Origin: Phycisphaerae bacterium
GTDB lineage: Bacteria; Planctomycetota; Phycisphaerae; Phycisphaerales; Phycisphaeraceae
Direction of reading: 5' to 3'
Assembly: GCA_030425705.1 (NCBI GenBank)
Contig: JAUHZU010000014.1
Location: 39,261-103,260 of the forward strand
DNA: 64,000 nt
A program made the translations under genes and the position numbers. Position 1 is the first letter of the stretch, and each line of letters starts with the position of its first letter. The notes under the pieces are model-generated. The model saw nothing but the letters and a program-made list of their open reading frames with translations, did no database searches and had not been told where the DNA came from. Of the stretch, positions 1 to 7,881 are shown piece by piece.

Positions 1-332
1 CGGTGATCGATTCGGAGTGGGCCCCGATGGCGATGGTCGGCTCGCTCGCGGTGATCTCGCTGGTGTTCATGCTCGGCATGGTCAAGAAGGCGACCCGCAC
101 CGAGTCCATGCCGACCGTCGAAGAGCTCGCCGGCGTCCCGCCGACGCTCCCGACCGAGGACGACCTGATGGGCGAGGTCGATGAGATGGACGGCGGGCTG
201 GCGGGGGTCGAGGTCGCCGAGGAAGACCTCCGAAGCCGGCAGATCGCCGAGCAGATCAGCGAGCTGGTCAAGGCCAACCCCGAGGAGGTCAGCAACCTGC
301 TGGGCAAGTGGGTCGAGACCGAGAAGCTCTAA
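1..332 (+). CDS. fliF: Flagellar M-ring protein FliF, C-terminal fragment
   Basis: The reading frame is open at the left edge, so only the last ~110 residues of FliF are present. A transmembrane segment (about residues 8-27 of the visible part, MAMVGSLAVISLVFMLGM) is followed by an acidic cytoplasmic linker and a conserved tail with RQIAEQISELVKANPEEV, ending GKWVETEKL. In FliF this tail binds the N-terminal domain of FliG and couples the membrane ring to the rotor switch. fliG follows 42 bases downstream, which is the classical fliF-fliG order. The N-terminal membrane segment and periplasmic ring-building domains lie outside the window. Identification rests on the tail motif plus context. 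Confidence 0.9.
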   Translation, partial: VIDSEWAPMAMVGSLAVISLVFMLGMVKKATRTESMPTVEELAGVPPTLPTEDDLMGEVDEMDGGLAGVEVAEEDLRSRQIAEQISELVKANPEEVSNLLGKWVETEKL

Positions 333-374
333 CGTACCGCACCCAGCACGCACGAAGGACCGAGACCCCGCCCG

Positions 375-1427
375 ATGCCAGACGCTACGGATACCGCGAC
401 CCAGACGCCCCCGGCCTCCCGGCACGAGGGGCTGTCGGGGACCAAGAAGGCCGCGATCCTCCTGCTCGCGATCGACCAGGAGGCCGCCGCGCTGATCCTC
501 CGTCAACTCGGCGCACAGGCCGTCGAAGAGGTCACGCGCGAGCTGGCGAGCACCGGCGGGGTGAAGAAGGAAGTCCGTGATGCCGTGCTGCGCGAATTTT
601 ACGACCTCGCCGTCGCGCATAGCTGGGCCCGCGAGGGCGGCCTGGACTACGCTAAGTCGCTGCTCGCACAGTCGCTGGACCCCGCCGAGGCCGACCGTAT
701 CCTCCAGCAGATCAGCCAGCAGGTGCGCAAAACCCCGTTCTCGTTCCTCCAGAAGGCGGAGTCGACGAACCTGCTCACCTTTATCCAAGACGAGCACCCG
801 CAGACCATCGCGCTGATCGTCTCGCACCTCGCCTTCCACAAGGCCTCGGAGATCCTGGCCGGCCTGCCCACGCCCAAGCAGATCGAGGTCGTCAAACGTG
901 TCGCCAATATGGAGCAGACCAACCCCGAGGTCATCAGTGAGGTCGAGCGCGGCCTCGAGGCCCGGCTGGCGAACATGCTCAACCAGTCGTTCGAGAAGAT
1001 CGGCGGGGTCAACTCCGTCGCCGAGATGCTCAACCTCGTCGACCGCACGACGGAGAAGGGCATCATGGAAGGCCTCGAGGCCGACGACCCGGACCTGGTC
1101 GAAGAGATCCGCCGGCTGATGTTCGTGTTCGAGGACATCCTGCTCGTGGACGACAAGGGCATCCAGGCCGTGCTCAAGGAGATCGAGAACGACGAGCTGG
1201 CGCTCGCGCTCAAGACCGCGAGCCAGGAGCTCAAGGACAAGGTGTTCAAGAACATGTCAGAGCGTGCCGCGGCCATGATCGGCGAGGACATGGAGTTCAT
1301 GGGCCCGGTCCGCGTCAGCGACGTCGAGCAGGCGCAGCAGCGCATCGTCGACATCGTCCGCCGACTGGAAGACGCCGGGGAAATCATCATCGCCGGCCGC
1401 GGCGGCGACAAGGACATGATCGTGTAG
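375..1427 (+). CDS. fliG: Flagellar motor switch protein FliG
   Basis: FliG (350 residues, close to the usual ~335) forms the upper rotor ring and transmits torque from the stator. The N-terminal FliF-binding domain begins at about residue 20 (GTKKAAILLLAID). The middle domain carries the family motif EHPQT at residues 140-144. The C-terminal torque domain (about 230-330) contains the LMFVFEDILLVDD helix and the charged KTASQELKDK region that faces MotA. The ATG at 375 lies in the short gap after fliF. A small tandem repeat of GAGGATC (about 1443-1456) sits in the gap before fliH. Nothing is missing or truncated. Confidence 0.97.
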   Translation: MPDATDTATQTPPASRHEGLSGTKKAAILLLAIDQEAAALILRQLGAQAVEEVTRELASTGGVKKEVRDAVLREFYDLAVAHSWAREGGLDYAKSLLAQSLDPAEADRILQQISQQVRKTPFSFLQKAESTNLLTFIQDEHPQTIALIVSHLAFHKASEILAGLPTPKQIEVVKRVANMEQTNPEVISEVERGLEARLANMLNQSFEKIGGVNSVAEMLNLVDRTTEKGIMEGLEADDPDLVEEIRRLMFVFEDILLVDDKGIQAVLKEIENDELALALKTASQELKDKVFKNMSERAAAMIGEDMEFMGPVRVSDVEQAQQRIVDIVRRLEDAGEIIIAGRGGDKDMIV

Positions 1428-1515
1428 GGAGCGACGAGGGGTGAGGATCGAGGATCGAGATTGAGCCCCGAGGCGCTATATAGCAGCCACCAGCCACAAA
1501 ACCAGCCCCCGCCCC

Positions 1516-2373
1516 ATGCCCGTACTGAAGTCACAACTCGCGCCGCCCGCGATGAAAGAGGCGATCGTCTTAGACCTCGGGGACTTGGGCGCACAAGCCG
1601 CGCGGATCCGCGAGCAGGCGGCCCGGCAGGCGGAGGAAACGCTTGCGGCCGCCCGGGCCAAGGCCGACGCGCTGGTCGCGGACGCGTTGGCCCAGGCCGA
1701 GCAGCGCGGCTACGCCGAAGGCCTCGCCAAGGGGACGGCCGAAGGCACCGAGCAGGGCCGCGCCCAGGCCTTGGCCGACGCCGCGGAGAAGCTGGATCAC
1801 CTCACCGAGGCGTGGTCGCAGGCGGCGACAGCGTTTGACCAGCAGCGGCAGTCCATGGACCGCGAGGCGCGGGAGGCGGTGCTCGCGTTCGCGTTGCGCG
1901 CGGCCGAGAAGATCGTGCACCGGACGATCGAGACCGACACGCAGGTTGCTGCCCGGCAGGTCGAGGCCGCGCTCGAAGCGGTGCTCTGGCCTCACGACGT
2001 CACGGTCTGTATCCACCCCGAGGACCGCGCCGCGGTTGAAGAAGCGCTGCCGCAACTGACCGCGAAGTTTGGCGCGCTCGGCCGCGTATCGCTGGTCGAA
2101 GACGACGCCGTCGGGCGGGGCGGCTGTGTGCTCAAGACCCTGAGCGGTTCGTCTGGTGCCGCGGCCGGTGGGCAGATCGACGCGACGATCCAGACGCAGT
2201 TGGATCGCCTGGCGGAACTGCTCCTGCCAGGTAGCGCCGCGCCAGCGGACGCCTCTGCAGAAGGACCTCTCGTAATGGAAGAAGCCGCGTCCGATGACTT
2301 CGCCGAACCGATCAAAGACAACGCGGCTTCGGAAACACCGCCCGATGACGAGCCCGCCGGGGAGAGCGCGTGA
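1516..2373 (+). CDS. fliH: Flagellar export ATPase regulator FliH
   Basis: 285 residues with the layout of FliH/HrpE proteins: a short N-terminus, an alanine- and glutamate-rich helix with small-residue spacing (about 30-90, including YAEGLAKGTAEGTEQG), and a C-terminal domain (about 110-230) with AAEKIVHRTIETD. FliH dimers bind FliI through the C-terminal domain and tether the ATPase to the switch through the N-terminus. The tail beyond residue 240 is acidic and probably disordered. The stop codon overlaps the GTG start of fliI (GTGA), so the two are translationally coupled. Sequence similarity in this family is low, so gene order carries much of the call. Confidence 0.88.
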   Translation: MPVLKSQLAPPAMKEAIVLDLGDLGAQAARIREQAARQAEETLAAARAKADALVADALAQAEQRGYAEGLAKGTAEGTEQGRAQALADAAEKLDHLTEAWSQAATAFDQQRQSMDREAREAVLAFALRAAEKIVHRTIETDTQVAARQVEAALEAVLWPHDVTVCIHPEDRAAVEEALPQLTAKFGALGRVSLVEDDAVGRGGCVLKTLSGSSGAAAGGQIDATIQTQLDRLAELLLPGSAAPADASAEGPLVMEEAASDDFAEPIKDNAASETPPDDEPAGESA

Positions 2374-3728
2374 GTCTGCTCACGGACCAACTCGGTCTCA
2401 TCCATGACGCGGTCACGCTGGAGGTCGTGGGGGCCGTGCGCGATGTGCGCGGGTTGTCGGCCCGGGTTGCAGCGCTGCCGGTGCCCATCGGGACGCAGGT
2501 CACCATCGCGACCGGGCGCGGCCGGGGGCCCTTGGTCGCCGGCGAGGTGGTGGGCTTCGAGGGCGTGTTGGCGGTCGTGATGGCGCTGGGCCCGCTCGCG
2601 GGGGTCGGGCCGGGCGACCCGGTGACTGCCGGTCAGCACGCGCAGCAGGTGCGGGTGGGCTCGTCGCTGCTGGGGCGTGTGCTGGATGGGTTGGGGCGTC
2701 CGATGGACGGGCTCGGCCCGCTGCGCGACACCGTGCCCCGGCCGCTGCAGCCGAGCCCGGTCGACGCGTTGTCCCGCCCGCCGATCGACGAGCCGCTGGC
2801 GACGGGGGTCCGCGCCGTGGACGGCATGACGACCCTGGGCAAGGGCCAACGCCTGGGCGTCTTTGCCGGGCCGGGCTGCGGCAAGTCCACGCTGCTGGGC
2901 ATGATGGCGCGGCAGACCGAGGCGGACGTCAGCGTGATCGCGCTCGTCGGCGAACGCGGCCGCGAGGTGCGCGACTTTATCGACAAGGTGCTGGGCCCCG
3001 AGGGCCTGGCGCGCAGCGTCGTGGTCTGCGCGACCGGCGATGAGCCCGCGCTGCTGCGTGTCCGCGCGGCGCTGGTCGCGACCACCATCGCCGAGCACTT
3101 CCGCGACCAGGGGCTGGACACCCTGTTGCTGGTCGACTCGGTGACCCGGCTGTGCCAGGCCCAGCGGCAGATCGGTCTCGCGGCGGGCGAGCCGCCGGCG
3201 ACGCGCGGCTACCCGCCCAGCGTGTTCTCGCTGCTGCCCGAGCTGCTCGAGCGTTCCGGCCGGACTCCGTCGGGCTCGATCACCGGGCTCTACGCCGTGC
3301 TCGTCGAGGGCGACGACCTGACCGAGCCCGTGGCCGATGCGTGCATGGGCGTGCTCGACGGGCACATCGTCCTCTCGCGCAAGCTCGCCGACCGCGGGCA
3401 CTTCCCCGCGATCGACGTGCTCGGGTCGATCAGCCGGGTGGCCGGCGAAGTCACACCGAAAGAACACCAGCAGGCGCGGCAGGAGCTGATCCGCCTCGTC
3501 GCGGCGTACCGCGACGTCGAGGACCTCCTGAACATCGGCGCGTATGCCGCGGGCAGCAGCGCCGAGTTCGACCTGGCGATCGCGGCCAAGCCGATGATCG
3601 ACCAGTTCCTGCGCCAAGGCCGCGGCGAGGGCCCGTCCGACGGCCGGGCCTCCATGGCGCACACCCAGTCCCAGCTCGGTGCGATCGTGAAGAGCCTGCA
3701 GCAGGCGGGGGCGCAATTGAAGCGATAG
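2370..3728 (+). CDS. fliI: Flagellum-specific export ATPase FliI
   Basis: 452 residues, the usual size of FliI, an F1-beta-like hexameric ATPase that with FliH and FliJ feeds subunits to the export gate. The Walker A loop GPGCGKST is at residues 167-174. The Walker B strand LLLVDSVTR with the following RLCQAQRQIGLA, and the PPSVFSLLPELLERSGR motif typical of FliI/YscN, come after it. The start is a GTG that overlaps the fliH stop. The next gene, 48 bases on, has quite different base composition, and the ATPase partner fliJ comes only after it. The call is secure. Confidence 0.97.
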   Translation: MSLLTDQLGLIHDAVTLEVVGAVRDVRGLSARVAALPVPIGTQVTIATGRGRGPLVAGEVVGFEGVLAVVMALGPLAGVGPGDPVTAGQHAQQVRVGSSLLGRVLDGLGRPMDGLGPLRDTVPRPLQPSPVDALSRPPIDEPLATGVRAVDGMTTLGKGQRLGVFAGPGCGKSTLLGMMARQTEADVSVIALVGERGREVRDFIDKVLGPEGLARSVVVCATGDEPALLRVRAALVATTIAEHFRDQGLDTLLLVDSVTRLCQAQRQIGLAAGEPPATRGYPPSVFSLLPELLERSGRTPSGSITGLYAVLVEGDDLTEPVADACMGVLDGHIVLSRKLADRGHFPAIDVLGSISRVAGEVTPKEHQQARQELIRLVAAYRDVEDLLNIGAYAAGSSAEFDLAIAAKPMIDQFLRQGRGEGPSDGRASMAHTQSQLGAIVKSLQQAGAQLKR

Positions 3729-3776
3729 GCGGTACACCAATCGTATGTATGTCATAGGCCACAAGACCGAATCGAA

Positions 3777-4259
3777 ATGCTACAGGATGTACCGCAGTCC
3801 GATGTGGGCGCACCATTACCGATGGTCCTATCTTCGGAGTACCATCTCCTATTGGCATATCTTGTGCAACAGCCCAACCCAGCGTGGGATGGCTCGAATG
3901 TTGAGTTGATTTCGGCAGAGTCTGAAGGTGAAGTGGCGGTAGTCGAATTCGATAGACCCTCTCTTCATATGTTTGGTCCGCCGTGTGATGAGACATTCAG
4001 TAGTCACCCCCTTGCTGGTCGTGGGCTAGAGCCATACTCCGCTGTAGAAGTCCTTGATTCTTCGTGGAGGCTCCGTCGGATCGAGATGAATCGAGTACAC
4101 CCGAGACACTCAGATTCACGGTTTGACGACCTGCGGCATTTTGTATTTACATTTCATGATTCGACTTTTGAGTGCCTTGCTCGTAGTTACTCAGTCAGTT
4201 TGACCGATGGGTCGATGCGGGATGTGGCACTCAATATGGCTAAGAAGCTACGCGCATAG
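3777..4259 (+). CDS. Hypothetical protein inserted in the flagellar operon, low GC
   Basis: A 160-residue soluble protein with no signal peptide, membrane segment or recognised domain. The C-terminal half contains a striking HFVFTFHDSTFECLA stretch, and the middle has RGLEPYSAVEVLDSSWR. It separates fliI from fliJ, which are normally adjacent. Its codon use (many codons ending in A or T, such as GAT, CAT, TTT) and obviously lower GC over about 3730-4345 differ from every flanking gene, which indicates recent acquisition. No Shine-Dalgarno sequence stands before the ATG at 3777. The coding frame is intact. Function unknown; nothing visible links it to motility, and an accessory cargo gene seems likelier than a flagellar part. 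Confidence 0.7.
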   Translation: MLQDVPQSDVGAPLPMVLSSEYHLLLAYLVQQPNPAWDGSNVELISAESEGEVAVVEFDRPSLHMFGPPCDETFSSHPLAGRGLEPYSAVEVLDSSWRLRRIEMNRVHPRHSDSRFDDLRHFVFTFHDSTFECLARSYSVSLTDGSMRDVALNMAKKLRA

Positions 4260-4379
4260 TGCTAGATCCAATGGCATGAGAATCAATTCCAATCCGTTAG
4301 TCCACTTCCTGCCGATAGTGTCAGAATACTCGGCTGCATGGTTTGCCGTAGCCGGTTTCAGGTGCAAGGAGGCGCCGCG

Positions 4380-4886
4380 ATGGCACGATTCACGTTCCGC
4401 TACGAGACGATCCTCAAGCACCGCGAGAAGGCCGAGCAGCTCTGCCAGCGGGCGCTCGCGCAGCTCATGCACGAACGCAACGCGCTGATGCAGCGGCTGG
4501 CGCAGATGCAGGAGACGATCGGGCAGGCCAAGCGCGACGCCGCGTCGGGCCTGGTCGGCACGGTTGACCTGGACCAGGTGGCAGGAATTGCGCGGTACAG
4601 CGCAAGATGCACCGCCGACGGCCACGGGCTGGTCCGGCAGGTCGCGGAGCTGGAAACCCGCGTAGAACAGGCACGAAACCGTCTGATCGAGGCGTCGCGC
4701 GAGCGTCAGGCATTGGCTTTGCTAAGGGACAAGCAAGAGCAGGCCTGGCGGCTCGAACAGCGACGCATGGAGGCGAAGCGGTTCGACGAGCACGCCACCC
4801 AGGCCTACGCCCGTAGACCCCAGGCGGAGCCGAGCCCATGCGTACCCTTGCGACCGCGTTCACACTCGTCCTCATCATCAACCTGA
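4380..4886 (+). CDS. fliJ: Flagellar export chaperone/ATPase stalk protein FliJ
   Basis: 168 residues, almost wholly predicted alpha-helical coiled coil, opening with FTFRYETILKHREKAEQLCQRAL, the typical FliJ N-terminus. FliJ inserts in the FliI hexamer like the gamma subunit of F1-ATPase and contacts FlhA. I start it at the ATG at 4380, because AAGGAGG lies just upstream; an upstream in-frame start at 4338 would fall in the foreign low-GC stretch. The last 16 codons overlap the next gene in another frame, so the serine-rich C-terminal tail is probably not functionally constrained. Sequence conservation in FliJ is low, and position between fliI and a motE-like gene supports the call. Confidence 0.85.
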   Translation: MARFTFRYETILKHREKAEQLCQRALAQLMHERNALMQRLAQMQETIGQAKRDAASGLVGTVDLDQVAGIARYSARCTADGHGLVRQVAELETRVEQARNRLIEASRERQALALLRDKQEQAWRLEQRRMEAKRFDEHATQAYARRPQAEPSPCVPLRPRSHSSSSST

Positions 4887-5539
4887 TCGCCGGCGCCGGC
4901 TTCGTCGGCTGGCTGGCGATGAGTGGCCGGCTGGACAAGCAGCGGGTGCAGCAGACCGTCGACATGTACCGTGTCACGGTCGATCAGCAGGCGGCCGACG
5001 AGGCCCGGCTGCAGGAAGAAGCCGAAGAACAGGCCGCCTTGGAGCAGGAAGCCATCCGCATGGAGCAGGTGGCCGGCGGGCCGCTCACGCCCGAGCAGGT
5101 GCTCAATTCGCTCCACGATGTAGACGCGTACTACGACCAGTTGATCAAGCGCCGCGATGCGGAGGTCACGGCGATCCAGCGGCAGATCGACTCGACCCGC
5201 GCGATGGTGGAGGCGCAGTACGCCCAACTCGAGGCGGAGCGTGCCGAGTTCCAGGCCCTGCAGGAGCGCTGGCTCGAGGCGTCCCAGGAGGAAGACTTCA
5301 AGCAGGCCGTCGCGATGCTCGAAGGCATCCCCGCCCGTCAGGCGAAGCAGGTCCTGCAGGACATGCTGGGGCGTGGCGAAGAACAGCAGGTGGTTTCCTA
5401 CCTCGCGGCGATGGATGAGCGCAAGGCCAACGGCGTGCTCAAAGAGTTCAAGACCCCCGAGGAAGTGGCACAGGCCGCGCAGCTTATCGAGCAGGTCCGC
5501 CTGCGTTCGGGGCTCGCGTTGCAGGAGGCAGGGCTCTGA
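4838..5539 (+). CDS. MotE-like membrane-anchored coiled-coil protein
   Basis: 233 residues with one N-terminal membrane helix (about residues 7-29), a long charged coiled coil (about 45-155) and a C-terminal MgtE-N-like helical domain (about 155-225) with EDFKQAVAMLEGIPARQAKQVLQ and YLAAMDERKANGVLKEF. This is the layout of MotE, a periplasmic chaperone of MotC known from alphaproteobacteria, and of similar proteins encoded after fliJ in many phyla. Here it overlaps fliJ and shares TGATG with fliK, so it belongs to the operon. A role in the stator or in hook/rod assembly is inference from family and place. Confidence 0.7.
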   Translation: MRTLATAFTLVLIINLIAGAGFVGWLAMSGRLDKQRVQQTVDMYRVTVDQQAADEARLQEEAEEQAALEQEAIRMEQVAGGPLTPEQVLNSLHDVDAYYDQLIKRRDAEVTAIQRQIDSTRAMVEAQYAQLEAERAEFQALQERWLEASQEEDFKQAVAMLEGIPARQAKQVLQDMLGRGEEQQVVSYLAAMDERKANGVLKEFKTPEEVAQAAQLIEQVRLRSGLALQEAGL

Positions 5540-6855
5540 TGACCCAGGCGATCCAGTCGTTTCTGATCCCCGGCAACGCCTCGTCGGCCGCGTCGTCGCC
5601 CCGTCAGGGTGCGGCGTCATTGTTTGAAGGCGAGCCGGTCGGCGCGGGCTTCGGCGAGCACCTCGCCGAGCAGTCGCGTCGTTCAGAGAAGCAGGCCGAT
5701 CGGCGCGATGATGCGTCGACAAGGGTCAAGGAGAAAGAACCGCAAGATGATCGAGCCGAGGGGGCTGATCGCACGCGCGATGAAGCTGCGGCCGTGAAAG
5801 AGAAGCCGTCCGAACGCGGCGAAGCGGACCGGGCCGACCATGCAACAGCCGAGACGACCGAGCCGGTCGCTGAAGAGGCCGCGCCGGTGGCGGATGAGTC
5901 CGGCCTTGAAGCCGAAGACGCCGACCAAGCGTCACAACAAGTCAGCGAGGTGCTTGTCGGCCTGGTGGCTTCGGCCGAGTCCGCCGACACCAGCGCGTTG
6001 CAGTCCGCTCGTGCGGGCGAGACCTCGCGGCCGCAGCAGGCCAACTCGCGCACGGCCGAGCGGCTGGGTGAGCCGGCGGCGGCCCAGTCGTTGCAGCCCG
6101 CAACACACACCGAGACCGCGAACGCGGTTAAGCCCGTATCGACCGACGTCGCGGCGAACACCACCGCCGACCCATCGCAATCCGACCCGCTCGTCCTGCA
6201 AACGGCGTTGACCACCGCAGGCAAGGACGGCTCGGCCCAGGCCCCGATCAACCCTGTGGGGACGACCGCGCCGTCGGCGGTCGTCCCGGCCGAGGCGGCG
6301 CCCGCGACGCCGGGCGTCCAGCCGGGTGTTCCGGTGACGAACTCGGCCGGCGCGCAGCTCGCCGACGCGCAGGTCGCCCGCGAGTCCGAGCAGGCCTCGC
6401 TCAACAACGCCCGCATCGCCCGCGGGCTGGCCAACGCGGTGCAGCAGCGCGGCGGCGCGGTCACGCTCCGCCTCACGCCGCCGGAGATCGGCACCGTCCG
6501 CATCCAGATGCAGATCACCGGCACGTCCCTCGCCGCGACGCTCCACACCGAGACGGCCTCCGCGCACCAGATGCTCACCCAGCAGCTCGGACAGCTCCGT
6601 GCATCCCTCGAATCGCAGGGGTTGTCCGTCGACCGCCTGCATGTCCAGCAGATGCAGCAGGCCCAGGCCGGCACCGCCAACGAGCAGGCCGGCGACAATC
6701 CGCAGCAGCAGCCCAACGACGGGCGCAGCCGCGGGCAGCAGGACCGCACCGACCAGAACGCCCGCGGCGATACCCGCGATCGCGACGGCCGGCCCAATGC
6801 GCCACGCAACTTCGCAGAACACCTCGACGCGTCCGACGAACACCCCGACGCCTAA
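5539..6855 (+). CDS. fliK: Flagellar hook-length control protein FliK
   Basis: 438 residues. The first ~290 are low-complexity, rich in Ala, Glu, Thr and Pro, as expected of the flexible molecular ruler. The C-terminal domain (about 300-385) has the family core GGAVTLRLTPPEIGTVRIQ, followed by LAATLHTETASAHQML and QLGQLRASLESQGLSVDRL, which interacts with FlhB to switch export from hook to filament substrates. The tail is Gln/Arg/Asp-rich. Start ATG overlaps the preceding stop. flgD and flgE follow, so ruler, cap and hook are encoded together. Confidence 0.92.
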   Translation: MTQAIQSFLIPGNASSAASSPRQGAASLFEGEPVGAGFGEHLAEQSRRSEKQADRRDDASTRVKEKEPQDDRAEGADRTRDEAAAVKEKPSERGEADRADHATAETTEPVAEEAAPVADESGLEAEDADQASQQVSEVLVGLVASAESADTSALQSARAGETSRPQQANSRTAERLGEPAAAQSLQPATHTETANAVKPVSTDVAANTTADPSQSDPLVLQTALTTAGKDGSAQAPINPVGTTAPSAVVPAEAAPATPGVQPGVPVTNSAGAQLADAQVARESEQASLNNARIARGLANAVQQRGGAVTLRLTPPEIGTVRIQMQITGTSLAATLHTETASAHQMLTQQLGQLRASLESQGLSVDRLHVQQMQQAQAGTANEQAGDNPQQQPNDGRSRGQQDRTDQNARGDTRDRDGRPNAPRNFAEHLDASDEHPDA

Positions 6856-6876
6856 ACACCCCGCCCAGGACCCGCC

Positions 6877-7509
6877 ATGTCAGCAGCGATCGGCAGCGCC
6901 GCCACCACCGCCACACAGAACACGAACCAGACGGGCAACGCCTACGCGGAGCTCAGCTCCGGGGAGTTCCTGCAGATCATCCTTTCGGAACTGACCAACC
7001 AGGACCCGCTCGCGCCCAACGACACGACCGCGATCCTCGAACAGCTCTCCAGCATCCGCAACATCGAGAGCCAGACGACACTGGAGGGCAAGTTCGATGC
7101 GCTGGTGACGCAGAACGCGATCTCCAGCAGCGCGAACATGATCGGCAAGTATGTCCAAGGGCTCAACGCCTCGAACAACAGCGTGTCCGGCGTCGTGACC
7201 TCGCTCACGATTGAAGACGGCAAGCCGGTGCTCCGCCTCAGCGACGGCTCGTCCCTCGCCGCGGACCGGGTCACACAGGTGCAGGCCGGCGAAGCCAACG
7301 GCTCGCAACTGCTCGGCGGGATCGACCCGGAATCGCTCCTCGGCATGCTGGTTGCTGGTACGGGGCAGAACGGCCAGTCCGTCACCGGCGTGGTGACGGG
7401 GATCCGCTTTGAGTCGGGCGTCCCGTACTTCGAGCTGGACACCGGCGTGGCCATGCCGTTCTCCGGTCTGCGGGCCGTACGCCCCCTGACCGATACCGAC
7501 GCGGGTTGA
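6877..7509 (+). CDS. flgD: Flagellar hook assembly (cap) protein FlgD
   Basis: 210 residues. The conserved N-terminal module (about 25-80) reads SSGEFLQIILSELTNQDPL followed by EQLSSIRNIESQ, the hallmark of FlgD, which caps the growing hook and is shed later. The middle has MIGKYVQG and a SGVVTSL strand; from about 115 onward beta-rich sequence resembling the FlgD Tudor-like domain is seen. FlgD is exported by the type III apparatus without a Sec signal, consistent with the N-terminus here. It lies between fliK and the hook gene. Confidence 0.94.
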   Translation: MSAAIGSAATTATQNTNQTGNAYAELSSGEFLQIILSELTNQDPLAPNDTTAILEQLSSIRNIESQTTLEGKFDALVTQNAISSSANMIGKYVQGLNASNNSVSGVVTSLTIEDGKPVLRLSDGSSLAADRVTQVQAGEANGSQLLGGIDPESLLGMLVAGTGQNGQSVTGVVTGIRFESGVPYFELDTGVAMPFSGLRAVRPLTDTDAG

Positions 7510-7539
7510 TCGAAGCAGACACCAAGGGCCTGAACCACG

Positions 7540-7833
7540 TTGTCCACCGACCCGACCCAATTGCTGAGGATGCTGGAGCCGGCCGTGCGGCCCGGCGGGG
7601 CGTCGCAAGTTGCGCCCGACCGCGCAGATCCCGCGCCGTTCGAGAGCCGCCCGTTCGATCAGCTCCTTCAAGAAGCACAGAAGCAAACCGCGTCGCCGGA
7701 CGACACCGACGCAGAACACCCCGCAACGCGCCCCCTCGCGGACCTCGCCGACATCACCCGGATCGAGAACGCATCGCTGCGTCGGCAGCTCGAATCCGCA
7801 CGCCACGCCGGAACTACGAACGCGACCCCGTGA
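7540..7833 (+). CDS. Small flagellar-operon protein between flgD and flgE
   Basis: 97 residues starting at a TTG, with no good upstream ribosome binding site. Its place between flgD and flgE matches a short flagellar operon protein family (TIGR02530) of Gram-positive and spirochaete clusters. The PFDQLLQEAQKQ stretch (about 38-49) could correspond to the family's N-terminal helix, and RIENASLRRQLESA near the end is helical, but the family's typical ISKHA-type motif is not evident. It may therefore be a degenerate member or an unrelated small protein. No signal peptide or membrane segment is present. The frame is maintained and its codon use matches the neighbours. Confidence 0.5.
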   Translation: MSTDPTQLLRMLEPAVRPGGASQVAPDRADPAPFESRPFDQLLQEAQKQTASPDDTDAEHPATRPLADLADITRIENASLRRQLESARHAGTTNATP

Positions 7834-7881
7834 CTCACGACCAGACCGCCGGGCAACCGGAACACCTCGGAGAAGTAGGCC

